DNA from: Hyaloscypha bicolor E
Taxonomy: Eukaryota > Ascomycota > Leotiomycetes > Helotiales > Hyaloscyphaceae
Reading direction: 5' to 3'
DNA length: 64,000 nt
Assembly: GCF_002865645.1 (NCBI RefSeq)
Contig: NW_020194557.1
Location: 310,001 to 374,000 of the forward strand
Part shown: in pieces, positions 1 through 12,900 of the stretch
How positions within the stretch are numbered: the stretch's first letter is position 1
Layout of the letters: each line of letters starts with the position of its first letter
Program-made: the position numbers and the translations under genes
The notes under the pieces: model-generated
Database searches by the model: none
Seen by the model: the letters and a program-made list of their open reading frames with translations, nothing else
Told to the model about the DNA's origin: nothing

Positions 1-1889
1 CTATATATTACTTTAAAACTATACGGTGTTACTAAAATTATTTATTTAGTAGCATTTTCGGCATTTTCCTACTAATTTTTACCCCACCTGCACCATTCCC
101 ATCCTTTACTAATTCCGATATAATTAATTAAATATCTTATATAACGTCCTCAATCTTTATTTATATATGGCTTAATATAAGAGAGTATATTAGAAGGTTT
201 TTTGCATTATTATAATAACACTTCTTATTAAATTTTCTTTAGGGTAAGAATTAGTAACTTGCATTTAATGGGGTAACAAGCCTAAATTTGGGTACCTAAT
301 TCTTGGGGCAAAGAATCGCTCACACCATATAAATATTCAATTATAATTTAGGTACTATTCGAATTTTCAATTATAAAAACTCGTATATTAATCGAATTCG
401 CTATTATATAGTAAACTTTATGCCTCCTTTTAATTAGCTAGCTACTTCTTGCCTTACTAATAAACGCTATCTTGCCTTTGCATCTTATACCTTTGGTTTT
501 GCTCCATTAATTCGATCTCAAAGGGTTTCGTATGCAATTCCATACTCTCGTACATTTCCCAATGGATTTAGTCTTCTTGTAATCGAGATATCATCGTGAG
601 CCGTCTATAATCGCACGCTCCCTGAGAGCTCGTTGGGATTGTCCGCGAATTCGGTATGGTGATATTTCTTTACAGACATGTTGAGGGGCTAAAAAAGCTT
701 TAGAAAACAGTTGATTTGATAGTAAAATATTATGTAGGTGTTGAATTATGATTTTTGGAAAACAGCGATTTTGGGCGGTTGGGTGGTCTGGGCGGTTGGC
801 CAGTGAAACCTTCTAACCTCAGAGGGGCGTAATTCCACCGTGTTTCCTCACCCCTGCGTTACTCCTTTCACGAGGATGCGAAGAATTTCCGATGCTTGGA
901 GAACAGGTTTGCCCACCCTCGGCTCAGATACTTCGTAAAAGTGGCAGCTGCTCGCGTTCAAAGAGTAAAACAGAACAGGCAGGAGGAATAATTAATACAG
1001 AGGCCACGAGTATTTTGCTAGCGCTCGGGATAAGCTGTATTTTGAATAGAGGATAGCTGATAAAATTGATCATTGGCAACGATAAACAGATAGCATACCC
1101 AAGCATTACCTTGATGGAGACCATCCAAATAAGATGATCTGGCCTGCCTATTCCAGTTGGTGAGTACACACCATTCAGTTTGTACGCACCACTTGTTTGT
1201 ACAGTCGCTTGCAGAATCGGTTTCTGGTTTTGGACTTCGATTATGTTCTCCGCACACGGCCCTCACGCTTGTTGCCAGATATCTTAGGGGGGCCTATGGT
1301 GAGGCCGGGTGTTGTGCTAGGAGGCTTTCTCGTATTTGCAGCGTTCCCGCATCACTTGATAAGAGACACCCCCCCTCTTGGTTTCATTAGAGTACCAGTT
1401 CTGACGCGACTTTACTGTTTGCTAGTGCGATTTAGATTCACCTCTGAAACGAGCCAAATCTCTCAGGATGCCTCCAGTCTCAAAACTATTCGCCCACAAT
1501 TATGCACTCGCCCCTGCATTGATAATACTCTTGGACGAGCTATTGAACTGGGATCGATTTATCGGTGGAAAATCGATATGTTGGAGATTGACAATCTGTA
1601 GAATGACTAGTTTTGACTAGATACAGGAGAGTGATTCCATAAAAAACAGAGGGAATGGGTTCCCTAGCTATATTCCTGATTTCCACCCCACCATGTGATT
1701 TACCCCGCACTTACTTGGTGGTGGGAACGATTTACCAATCTGATTCCTGAACGTACGTTTAAGGAACGTAATCGAATGGCGATACTAATAAACGATTGGT
1801 GTGTTCGTACGTAAGTAATACCCAATAATCGGACGAACTGAATTAGTGGTAGAACCTGGAGTGGAAGGAATGAATACTAGCCAAGCTAG
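1..1889. other. AT-rich edge and intergenic DNA, no supported gene
   Basis: The first 700 bases are strongly AT-rich (long runs of ttatata, aattaatta and similar), unlike the balanced composition of the gene-bearing centre. This is the look of a decayed repeat, possibly after repeat-induced point mutation. Short open frames at 924-1601 on both strands give no recognisable domain; one on the minus strand (924-1169) is hydrophobic and could be a membrane-protein remnant. Nothing here is supported as a gene. Confidence 0.5.
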
Positions 1890-4038
1890 CTAATTCAACA
1901 CGAGCAATCTCCGTCATACACAAGAAGACAGCCTGATACGGCCGCCACTTCAGGCCCAAGGGGCATCATAACGCTCGAAAGACTGAATGCGCCGGCATCA
2001 AAGACCGTATATACGCCAATTAATGATGACGAAATACGCTTGGTTACTATTCACTGCCGCAGCGATGAAGCTCCCATCTCATGCTCTCTCTCCATCGTTT
2101 CAGGCGACAATTTACCCGATTATGAAGCATTACCCTATGTTTGTAAGTCTTAATCCTTCTTTATGGTATGTAGGGCGCTAAGTCTCGTTCTTAGGGGGTT
2201 GCCAAGATGACTACCAAATGATAGAACTCAACGGAATGGCGTGGCACGTCACTAGGAACTTGTTTTTCGCCTTGTCGCGTCTTCGCTCTCCCGATAAAGA
2301 CCGCACAGTATGGATTGATGCCTTGTCTATCAATCAAGTAAATATCCCGGAAATAAACGTCCAAGTTATGCGATTGTGCACCATCTACTCGAGGGCATCC
2401 TGTGCGCTCATCTGCTTAAGCCTAGAAGATCGGATGAAAGACGACATAGACGAAAGTTTGAGCCTATTATTCAACTTTGCGCAAGACTGTGTTCCCAAAA
2501 TTCAGGGCGAGGCCATCGACAATAAGCGGATTTGCGAGAAGTTCTCAGGAATCGACTTGGATGCACGCCTTAAGATCGGTCTTGGTCTCTTCTTTGTCTT
2601 TCTCCTGCCGTATTGGATGCGAGTATGGGTAAGTTGTACGGTCCGATCGACCTTGGAGCTCGAAAAGGCGAGAACCACCCCAGAAGGGTTAACCTATACC
2701 CAATCGTATAGTACCCATCTTCGAGTAGTTTCAGCCTAACCCCTCACCGTTTCATGGCAACAGTCAAGTATTCGCATCGACCAGAAGCTGACTTAAGTAG
2801 GTTCTCCAAGAGATAATGTACTCTCGCAATGCGGTTTTACTATATCAATCCTATTGTGTTTCCTATTCAGGCTTCATTCGATTTTTACCGACAATGATTG
2901 ACATCGTAAATGACAATTTCCAGACTAATTGGGAGCACTTGGCTGTAAGGCTAGACTCCGTGCGTCTTAAACTTCTTAGGAGCTTACCAAACCTGAAGAA
3001 CGACGTCGAAACTCTACTCGTCCCATGCGGATCAGCGCACCGTGGAGAGTATCTCACTCTGACCGACTGGATGAGTTTCGCCCACCAGAGGACGGCAACG
3101 GATCCAAGAGACCTAATATTTGGATTGTACAACTGCTTTTCTCCGGAGGTTAGGAGGCTCATAACCGTGGACTATTATAAAGAGCTGCCAGATATCCTTA
3201 CACAGATAATGCCTTTGTTGTTCATGGAAGCTAAAACACTCGATATTATGTTTAAGCGAAAAAGCATATTCGGTGCGAGTATTGATGTACCCTCTTGGGT
3301 ATGGATTCCAGAAAATTTCTGTGTTCAGGCAAATACACAAAGCCCCAACCGAGGATCGAGATACCCCTGATTGAAAGAAGGGTATGGAGGGCTTCAGCAT
3401 CTCTACCCTTGACTTTTAGTCTTCTTGACCATAGCAGGACACTACAGGTACACGGGAGAACCGTTTTCATTGTCAAGTTCGTAGCTCCTCCGGTGGTACC
3501 AGAACCGATAAGAGGAGAAGACAAAGTAAAAGAGCTTTTCGCGGATCCAGGGGGACGGCATATCTCCGAATTCATGAATCACTTCCGGGGACTATGGCAA
3601 CTTCTCAAACCGCAGAGTCCGGTGAAGCGAATCGCGTTTATCAAAGCATTCAACCTAGGAACCCCAAACGACCTTGGCGTCCTATGCTTGCTTCTTTGGC
3701 TGATGGACATCATACCCTTTCATCAACTTTCCCTTCCTCCGGCCACAAAGCTTATTTTCGAGCATTGTGGTCGAAGCATGTTTTCATGCTTTCATATAAA
3801 TGGTCGAAACTCTGCTAATGAAGAAGACGACGTGACATATGGATTGGGTCCGAGCAATCTCGTCCCGGGAGACAAAGTCTGTGTTCTCCAGGGTTGCTCT
3901 GTTCCCGTTATCCTTCGTCAAATCGAAGACCATCACATCCTCATTGGCGAAGCCAAGGTTCCAGAAATCATGTATGGGGAAGCAGTGAAAGGAATAGAGC
4001 AAGGGGACGAGCAGGCCGAAGACTTTTTCATCAAGTGA
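1890..4038 (+). pseudogene. HET-domain (heterokaryon incompatibility) gene, probably broken
   Basis: HET proteins trigger cell death when genetically different hyphae fuse. The HET core is clear: an LPDYEALPYVWG block is split by a 52-bp intron (2143-2194), followed by MIELNG...VTRNLFFALSRLR, TVWIDALSINQ and IPEINVQVMRLCTIYSRA. A second intron (2629-2800) sits after YWMRVW, and the next exon opens with VLQEIMYSRNA, as HET proteins do. The C-terminal part (GLGPSNLVPGDKVCVLQGCSVPVILR, IMYGEAV) also fits the family and ends at 4038. Two defects are visible. No in-frame ATG lies between the upstream stop (1887) and the core. The third exon runs into a stop at 3370, while the family-like continuation is in another frame, open from about 3286. 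No GT-AG intron of the right length bridges the two. An unseen 5' exon or a sequence error could explain either defect; both together suggest a pseudogene. Confidence 0.75.
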
Positions 4039-4226
4039 CTGCATTCTGGCAAAACGGAATCCAAATACGAGCCCACATCAAGCCGAGCGCCGTCAAGGTG
4101 TTGACCGGCTTCAACCATCGCTTGGTCTTGGTCCTCTTGAGACGACATGTTGGTTGTGTACGAGGCCGAGCGGAATTGTGAGTCTACCTTTCGGAAGCCA
4201 GGTAGACTCCCTTTTATCTCCTTTCC

Positions 4227-5072
4227 ATGAGGTCCCCGGACCGATCGATTAAGGAGCTTACGAGATTTGCCAAGGCCTGAGACACTATTTTCTTTATACG
4301 CAAGGAGAGGTCCCCTACAGCTCTGATCCCTAACGTATGCGGATACGGGCATTCATTTCTGGAAGCGCATACGATATGGGAACCTGATGTGAAGGGCTCA
4401 GCTTCCCACCAACGCATTATACTGTACAATTTCGGCGGGTTGAAGTTCCTGGTGCGCTCTGAAAGTGATGGTTATCTAAAGCAGGCAGTGAACCTTGACG
4501 CTCAGCACGACGATGCCGAGATGGCGAACACTTCTAAGGACGTTCCAAGATCGAAGGAAAACCTGGAGAAGGCACAAGAGAATAGCGGAACAGATAACTG
4601 TACCTTGCTTGAGGCCCTGAGAGTCACCAGGGGACTCTCATCTACTGTCGGGCCACTTCACATCGAGATGGGAGGCCGGCGAATTTCACAAAATGCCATC
4701 TTCTACTTGAAGACACGCGCTAAGGAGACACGTCAACCGATAGACATGGACGAGGTATATCGGAGACTCTGGGTAAATCAAACGTCGTACTTCATATTTG
4801 CTGAGCATTTGAGGGGCTCTTTTGAACCACGAAATATACAAGAAGTGTCTATCTCTGACGGGATATCGAAGTGGGAGAAGGATAGTGAGGCGTTATTGAA
4901 GCATTATCAAGCTACTGTGATGGAAATTATTGCGGCAACAAGGAGCTCGGCCACTGGGAAGCTCCAAGTCATTCAGCGAGGGCCGCGGGGCAGTGGGTCA
5001 TTGAAAGGTCAAGAAAGGTTTGCCGGAGATAATACTGATGTCCTTTCCCGCGATCTTCGCAGCAAGTGGTAA
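4227..5072 (+). pseudogene. 3' remnant of a large fungal family gene (unknown function)
   Basis: The open frame 4389-5072 (227 codons) continues upstream in the same frame through CGYGHSFLEAHTIWEPDVKG and ASHQRIILYNFGGLKFLVRSE to about 4281. That phrase order (GYGH...E..T.W, SHQRI...Y.FGGLK.LVR.E.DGYL) resembles a widespread filamentous-fungal family often labelled geranylgeranyl pyrophosphate synthetase in databases, a label I do not trust as a function. A TGA at 4278 interrupts the frame; the triplets before it (from an ATG at 4227) also look like family sequence. The N-terminal half is missing and no start was found. The gene lies 200-350 bp after the HET gene on the same strand, so the two may be decaying together. 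The assignment comes from motif memory only. Confidence 0.45.
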
Positions 5073-6146
5073 AACCGGTTTACATTTCATTGGGAGGATA
5101 GAATTTTTTAGGAAGAGAATATACTGCAAGGTTTTATTGCTAGAAGTGTGTTCAATTGACTAGTTCATTGTTCACAATGGGGCCTAGAAGTATTCGTCTC
5201 CACCCCTCTCGTGCACCCTGATTCCCAAGCTCTACCATGTTGAGTATTGCTTTGAGGGCGGGACGCCGTCCTGAAAGTGGAGTTGCCTATTTGAACGAGG
5301 GTGGCAGGCAGTAGGCGCGGTGACGTTCGTCGAATAGCGCACTGCAAGCCTTTACTCCGATGAGGGAGCGTAGCATGGACCTCGTCCCATGAACGGCCCG
5401 CCTTTGCGTCCACGGGTGGCGCGGTGACTGACACATCCCAGGATCTGGAGCGACTGATCGAGGTTATCCGAGGTCGGTGGTAGTACCCAGGACACGGTAG
5501 CACTTCTTAAGAAAATGTGAGGCAGTAGACGACTTTTCAACTCGCTAGAACTAGAGGCAGTCCTCGGTTGACCAACGAAGGAGCTAGGGAGGAGTAAGGC
5601 TGCGACAAACAGCTCTAAGAAATGTGTTTCCGCCTAGATCAAACACGCCACTGTGAGGGAACTACAAATCAACATTGCAATAGTTAGTCATTCCTCCTTG
5701 TTCGCCGCTGTAGATTGCGATTTTATGAGTACGATCCTATGGGTAATTAGGTCGGGACCACGAGTACGAACCGATGTGCAGCTTCTCAAGGGGTAACCAT
5801 CAACACTCAACGCCCCTCAATATATGAGTGTTTCCATCGCCTCGAATGTACCATACCAAGATCATGTACAGTACCGTACCAATTACGATACCGTGCTCCT
5901 TGCTATGCCGTAACACCTACGGTACCGTGAATTTGATACAAATTCGGCATTTGGAGGCTGGAAAGGCAAGAAGGTGGCCATTACGGATTGAAGGAATTTT
6001 TGCATGCGAAGACCATCAAGATTGGCATGACCTAGGAAACACTCGCTTTGGAAGAAGTATCTATTGCCAATTTGTATGGATTAGATGTTAGCTTCTCTGA
6101 ATTTAGAAATTCATTTAAAACCCTCCATTTTTAACAAAGGAAAACT
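5073..6146. other. Intergenic, no gene seen
   Basis: Open frames here (for example minus 5165-5503, plus 5828-6091) are short, overlapping and without recognisable domains. A patch near 5850-5940 is rich in taccgtacc-like words. It separates the broken accessory genes from the Ndt80-like gene. Confidence 0.5.
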
Positions 6147-8750
6147 CTATTCAAGGCGCCACATGGCAATACATAATACCAAAATCCCATTTACAACAGC
6201 TACAATCCACCCAGCAAACCCAAACGCACCTTGAAAATCATGCATAAAATACTTCCAAAGAAATGCTACAAGTCCACTAACAACCATCATAAGAAGATTA
6301 ATAACTCCAATTGCAATATAATTTGGACCTTCAGTAATATGTATTCCCCAACCGTAGTTTACGGCGCCAGTAAAGCGCATGATACTAGGATCGAGCTTCT
6401 TCGGCAAACGAGGCATCCACGCGGATTTCGGGTTGGAAGTAGTGCATGAGAGATAGTGGAGGAATGTGTCTTGTGGTATGGGAGGGTCTTGTAGGGGACA
6501 TGGGGAGTAGGAGTAGTGCTTTGCGTCGACTTCGCATTGTGGGGGGATGGAAAGTGGCTTTTGTAAGATGCCGACACGGAGTGGGTCCTCGACTGCGAAC
6601 TATGGGGAAGAAAAATCAATAATTGCACGTGGTCATTTGTGAGACATATACTTACTCGAACAAAATGCACGCCGGAAGGCCTGAGAAGCCAAAAACTCGA
6701 TTTGAAATTCCGCGCCCTGGAATATTCATTTCTGATCTCCTTGAATAGCTCGCCATCACAACCAACATTTCTCAAGTCAATCTCGCGCAAGGTCTTTGTA
6801 TACTCCCCAGTATTGATGCAAAGCTCCAGGTATGACTGCCTCGGGAAAGTGGAGCTGAGATTACTGCTCATGGATGACGTTGATCCTAAGAGCGTTGATA
6901 AAGAAGCTCCAGAACTAGAATCCGTCGAATCAAATGATGTTCGTGAAGGAGCGTGTGCTGGTATGGGTACTTGGACGCCATGAAGCTCGCTCATATGGTA
7001 AGACTCATTCGTGCACGATGAGGAAGAGATCGGGAGTTGAAGGATTGCCGCCAATTCGTTCACGGTCTCGTTGAAAACATTGAAGTCTGCATATAGCTCG
7101 TGTCCACATCCCTGCATGAGGAAAGTAAGTAGTGCTTTCAAAAATTGTCAATATAGCAGAGAGTTTACTTACACACGTCCATTCAATCCTCTGTGAATCA
7201 CTCCCAACCTTCGGCCTCCAAAGTCTTCGGAATCTATTCCCTATACTACATGACATCTTAAGGAGACTTAACCTACCGTTCAGAGAAGAATTTGGGGGCC
7301 GCTGAGGTTCGGTCGAAGCGGCCAGGATCTCGTACTCTGAGTCATCGTTAGGCGTGGAACTTTTGGCCTCTTTAATAGATAAATTCGATAGATCATCAAA
7401 TCCATCTATACTCTCCAGGCGTCCATATCTCGACCTAAGTTGGAGCGAGTGATCAGAAGATGCAACCTCAAATACCATGGAATCGTTGTGACTTCTTTGG
7501 CTAAGGTTATCAGCCAAAGGACGGGCAAACTTAGCAGATGCCGGCTCGGTGGCTGTATAGTCGGGTATGTCCCTGAGAAAAGCTTTTGTGGTAACTTCAG
7601 GATCATCACATTTCGGTTTCTTGGGTGGAGGGGCGATTATTTCATCGCCCGGCAGAATATTCGTAGAAAAATGTGGTTCTGGTTGCTGTCTTCTGGCCGA
7701 AGATGATCCAACGAGAGGGATCTCCTTTCGAGCTTGGAAATTCCTCGGACTTCGACCTCTGACCACGATAGGGGTTGTTGACGTCTCGCACACATTTGTT
7801 TTCGTCCTGTTAGCGAGAGTTGCGACCACGCTTAAATGAAGAGTAAAGTATTGCTGTAGCTCTCGCCTTCGTCCGTTGTTAGCGGTTGCTATTCGAAACT
7901 GTAGCCTTCGGTAGGCGATCGGGTACACGGTGAGGTCACTGTGTGCATCAGGTCCCTCGTCAAATGGTACGAGTGGTATGGGTGATGGCTCATGCTCCTG
8001 TCCGGAAGGAATTTCCGGGGAGTTTGGCGGGGGTGTCTTCCAAGGAATTACGATTAGTTTGACGACGTTTCCATCAATTGATTCCGTCGCTGAGATAGCC
8101 ACTTCCATCGAGACAATGTGAACTCTTCCTCCTCCTTCACTGATCAGTGAGATAGACCCTCGAGGAGTGGTAACGCTTCCAGTAATCTGGAAGAGGTTTC
8201 GGCGATAGCAGGTTAGTTCCGGCTGGACCAGGAGGCCCTCTCCTGATGGTGTTGCGAGTTCTGAGAGAAAGAACATCCCATGGATCTCTGCTCCAAGCTC
8301 AATATGTTGAACTCTTCCCTGATTATCGATAAGAGTATGTTTCTCTGGCAGCTTGCCAAAGGAGAGCAGTCGATGATCTTGATTAATGGCGGGTTTGGGA
8401 GCTTCTGCTGCCTCTTCCCTAAACTCTTGTGAATTTTCTCCAAAAGAGAGGCCCTCTGAGTGGTGAAAACCTCTCTTCAGTGACGGATAACTGTTATGGG
8501 TATGAAGTGGTGGTGGCGAAGCTGTCAAAGGGCCATTTCCTTCTCGATATGGTGGTGGTGTCTGGATTAGCGGTATATCCAACGACCGATAACTACCTTT
8601 CTGAGCTCGACCATGGTAAGGTATTGCTAATGCAGGGGACTGATAATTCGAATCATATGCCAGGGGTTGAGGAGCGGCAGAGGTGGTGGGTGTGCTGTAG
8701 CCTTGCCAGATGGAAGATTCGCCTGCGCTTTCGATATTCGGCTTCTCCAT
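6147..8750 (-). CDS. Ndt80/PhoG-like DNA-binding protein with C-terminal membrane anchor
   Basis: Three exons on the minus strand, join(8750..7173, 7111..6656, 6599..6147), give 828 residues with phase 0 at both introns (61 and 56 bp). Residues 1-125 are a proline-rich lead. An Ndt80/PhoG DNA-binding domain follows at about 140-345: TCYRRNLFQI (180-189), RRLQFRIATANNGRRRELQQ (281-300) and VVRGRSPRNFQ (329-339). These correspond to the conserved blocks of the XprG/VIB-1 family of fungal transcription factors. After a disordered linker, RIEWTC-GCGHELYADF (about 521-535) begins a second fungal domain, with a serine-rich stretch, RLPKKL and GWGIHITEGPN. Two hydrophobic helices lie at about 772-796 and 802-825, close to the C-terminus. 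The reading frame is open right across the junction of the two halves, so this appears to be one protein: a possible membrane-tethered transcription factor. The alternative is two abutting genes, with a second start at the methionine of MSCSIGNRF in the linker. Confidence 0.75.
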
Positions 8751-9584
8751 CTCTAGTGAGTCCCAAGTCGTTGAGACAATGCACTGGATTATCTAGTAGC
8801 AAATTATATAGATTGATAGAAGAAGGCGTATTGCAATCGAAAGAAATTGAGGTTGTGTCCTAAACCAACAGACTCACTTATGCACAGCCCGCGCTAGTCT
8901 AATGCAGGACTTCATCAGCTTCGCCAATGATTAATGTTACAACGAGATCCTGCATCGTGAGGCAGACTCGTTTTGTGAAAACACAAAAGGGTAAATAAAT
9001 TCCACAGGTGCAAAACAGAGAGCTTGATGAGATCGGTTGAACTGCCCAGGGGCATTCAGAAGGTGCATACCTATAGTGTTTATACAACATTGCTGAGTCT
9101 ATGTCAATTGTTAAACTCAACACCCCAGTCCGGAAGAAGCAAGATATCATCCACAGATATCTACTTATCTCCTTTGAACCGCCTCCATTTAATATCCAAC
9201 AAAGGTCACCAAAACCAAATTATCGGATCCGTATCAGCCACGGGAAAGGCTCTTGCATTCGCAGTTTTCTGTGCCGTTTCGACTTCCCCGGGTTTGCAGA
9301 AATTATTATCGCAGTGCGGACTTCTCTATGTTCAAGATCAGCAAGATTATTACGGAACGTAAATGTAGCATAAACGCAAAGGCAAATATCTCCATGGGAG
9401 AATTATTGTCGCATTGTATTAAGGGGTGGACGCGAGGAATAAGAAAATGAGCTTGAAGCAGTATCTGCCAGAAGCAATTGGCAAGCTGGGCGGCTATTAC
9501 TCTGCTACCTTCGAGCTTATTTGTGTTCAACTTTTGAAGGAGATAAAGGCTTTATAATGACTCGATGTTATATGCTTTATGGAA
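8751..9584. other. Upstream region of the Ndt80-like gene, no gene seen
   Basis: Only short overlapping frames occur here. The 830 bp lie directly upstream of the minus-strand Ndt80-like gene and probably contain its promoter and leader. Confidence 0.45.
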
Positions 9585-9914
9585 TTAAATCTTCTGCTCC
9601 CTGCTGATACTCCCTGAATGTCTCTGCAACTCCTCCTCATTCGTCTCACGTATAAGCTTCTCAACACTTAATTCCTCATCGTTCAGACCCCCCTCCTTCA
9701 ACTCACGCTCCTCACGACAATGGCCACATATAGCTCGCACCTGCACACCCATTCTCTCCTCCAAGTATGCTGGCCAATTTTTCGCATAATACCCTTCAAT
9801 GACCGATTTCTCCAGCCAAAGCCGGCTTCCAATAGGCTGGATGGAGTCAACAACGAATCTCGGAACGAAGGCCAAAAAAGGATCCTGGCTCGCAAGACCT
9901 CTAAAATAGAGCAA
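9585..9914 (-). CDS. Hypothetical small protein or last exon
   Basis: The 109-codon frame has protein-like composition: PRFVVDSIQPIGSRLWLEKS, then YYAKNWPAYLEERMGVQVRAICGHC, then a charged E/R-rich C-terminus. The CxxC in AICGHC is the only motif. A splice acceptor-like ctattttag just downstream of the first codons, still in frame with what follows, suggests the visible part may be a final exon. No family recognised; a chance frame is possible. Confidence 0.3.
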   Translation of the reverse strand: MLYFRGLASQDPFLAFVPRFVVDSIQPIGSRLWLEKSVIEGYYAKNWPAYLEERMGVQVRAICGHCREERELKEGGLNDEELSVEKLIRETNEEELQRHSGSISREQKI

Positions 9915-9929
9915 AACCTAATCAAATAA

Positions 9930-12900
9930 GAGGCTAAGACAAAAAATGGGAGCCTAGGTAGGCACTTCGTTCCGAAGCCTTCACATGATGATCTCCTACT
10001 TTCAGCCCTGAGGCGTAAAATGGCTGCACGCCCCCTTTTTGCCCTTGCGCAGCGAGTAAGAGAACCAAGAAACGGCTGTTCTGCTGATTCGTGAGAGTTC
10101 GAGATCTCACTTCGTCCCTTTTGCTGTCAACTTGTCGACCTTGGTGTTAGTGATTTGCACATGGCTCGAAGATTGGGGCAATATGTTCCAGTCTAACAGC
10201 AAATCAGTTGGGTCCTCTGGCGAACGGGGCTTGGGCAAAATTCTCAAAACGAGATCCGGGCAGCAGCGATAGAAATAGCCTTTCAATGTTCTCTTTGGAG
10301 GTGCAACCTGTCGGCGGCCAGCGCAGATTCGCTTTTTATCGTTTGTAAGCGAAAGGTCAAAGGAAATACTATTAGTCGTTATTTCCTCAAGGAGTTGAAC
10401 AACGTGCGACTCATTTTCCAATGGCTCCTTCCCTTTGCTTTCTGTCTGAGGTGCAGCGAGGACTCGCTGAGGCGAAGTGAAGTCGTGCTACCACTGCTTT
10501 GGTATTATTCTTCAAAATGAACTCTTCTTGTTTGCAACTAAGCAATCAAACGTAGCTGTAGGGAATAGTAGAAGAAAGTAATAAAAGGGGATGTATTCGG
10601 CTCTGCTAGGGAACAAATAATAACCTCTCCATACAAGCACCTCACTTCGTTAGGACCCACTCCGTTAGAGCAGCTCTGCCACTAGAGGCCATCACGCGTC
10701 CTCCACCGCCACACACAAGTCTAGCTTGCCCTAATCAACGAATGTTATGATAACCTGCAATAAACAAACCCAGGTTCTGCCACATCGGACGCCCAAGGTG
10801 ACTTCCGGACAACAATCATCGGATCTATACCCCGGACGACCTTCCGGCCGGTAGAGAATGACAACCATTTCAGAATGTAAGATCGTTCGAACCGTTCTGT
10901 CGCTTTCTGAATTTTCGATTTCTTTAACGCAAAGAAAACAAAATAGTTGGCCCCTGCCTTCAAATCCCAGTCATGGGTCTCCTTACCGATATAAGGAACA
11001 TTCACAACTTACCAGTAACATTGGTAAGGGGTCAAAGACCCGATCATCTTGATATGAGAGAACTTCAGGAGTTCCATTTTTTGGTGGAAGAAACTTCGAC
11101 AGCCGCTGGGCGGGAATTGGAAAGCTTACAAAGTACTATCTCGAGAGATAGAAGCTTCGATCAACGACATTACCCCAGATGCATTGCGTAGATATAACAT
11201 ACTCAAATTACTAAGGAGACAATGTTTGAAGTCAAGCACTTGTAGCCTCCACTGTCAGTGCCAAAACTCCCAGCGTGGGGTAGAGTGGGGAGCTACCCAC
11301 GTGCTACCTACCTAAACTCGGTGTTCCGGGTTTTGTTGCACGTCTGCCGGAAATCAACTCCAACGTTTCCGCAGGAAGGTCCGGAAAAGGCTCCGTTCGG
11401 TTTCTGGCAAGCGCCAGTGGGGTCATGAAATGCGCCGCGACAAACTGGTACAGCGGATTCGAGAATCCCCTCCTTCGGTCAGTGTGAGAAGGCAACGAGT
11501 GATGCGAATATTTCATGAGTTCCATAATCAGTAAACAACAGCCGCCCGAAATTCTGGGTGGAATTTGTTACAAGATCACGAATCCATTGGTCTCGTGCAG
11601 CAAAATTGCGAGCAGGATGAGAGAGGTACTGTTTGTGATACCCACGTACGAATCACTCTAGGTCTGGTGATCTAATGCAAGAAGAAACAAGAAATTGAAA
11701 GAGTTGTTGTATCTTCTCGCAAGCTGCGATATCCAGAATCTTGAGACTCTTAAAAACTCCATCGGTATTTGACTTGCGTAAGAATTGACTCGATCACCCT
11801 TGAGTAATGATATGACAAGTCACAGAGAACCAAAAAGGCAAACGCGGAATATAGAGTCAGTAATCCCGCTTGAGTATCGCCAGAAAGTCTGTTCACGGGA
11901 CGGCTTACGGAAAAACACAATTGAGTTGCATTCGGTTCTAAGAAAATGGGAGAAATCCAAAACGAAACTGGGACGGCATAGCTTTGTTGCAAATAGCAGG
12001 GAGAGAGTATAGTTTATTCGCCTAGGGACCGAGTCCAGCGGAATTTTATCCGGCGAAAGAGAGTGAAGGACATCGTGAGATGTTGCGGAACGGGAGAGGG
12101 CATGTTATTTACACCGACGAGCCGGAGACGGAAAACGTCAAGGAACACGACTCTCAGGGTTGGTATGAAAAACATTGCCCCCTCTACTGATTGGAAGGAT
12201 TCTCAAGCTCATGCTTGCCTTCCCGAGGTCGAGAAACTTCTCTCGATGCTTCGCCACACGTGATGACGGCTTCACATGACACAGCCCCTTCACCGAGAGC
12301 CGATTGTCTTAGTCAGCCCCACGTGTAGAAGCATTATCTGAAACATCAGCGAACACACTGTGCGTATCCTATCCGGCAACGTGCAGAAAAGGAGAAAGGG
12401 GGGCGATTTGACCGCACCATCCGTGCAATGCAATCAATCAAAAATCAACACTTTGGCAAACGGAATAATACCAAGATTGGTGGAAACATCTCAAGTTCTC
12501 AACAGATCAAACACGACACGAAGAGCATGACACGTCAAACAGCAACCCCAGCCTCATGCAGCAACCCAGTTCTAAATGTAGGATGCTTGACAGCTCGTTC
12601 ATGCGAGAAAAGAGGGACAAGACCCAAGAGAAAAAATCTTCCGTAGATCGTCAGCTTTCAAAAACGGGGTTGATCCCGTCTGGTCGGTACGAATTGCGGA
12701 GATTACGTCGCCCGCAATGCCTAGGGGCCCAAACTCTCGGATCCAGCAACCGTTGAGATTTGTGGAAAGAGAGGTTGGTTGGGAACTTGGGATGACCCTG
12801 ACCTGACCCGAAAAATCACGAGTTTTGACTTGGGGCGGGCGGTGGAAAGGTTTGAGATTTGCACTAGAAAGCTTCCAGAAGGCTTCTGGTCTTAATTTCA

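Noticed and set aside
7241..7276. 36-bp GT-AG segment inside the Ndt80-like gene
   Set aside because: It is in frame either way and very short for an intron, so it was left as coding.
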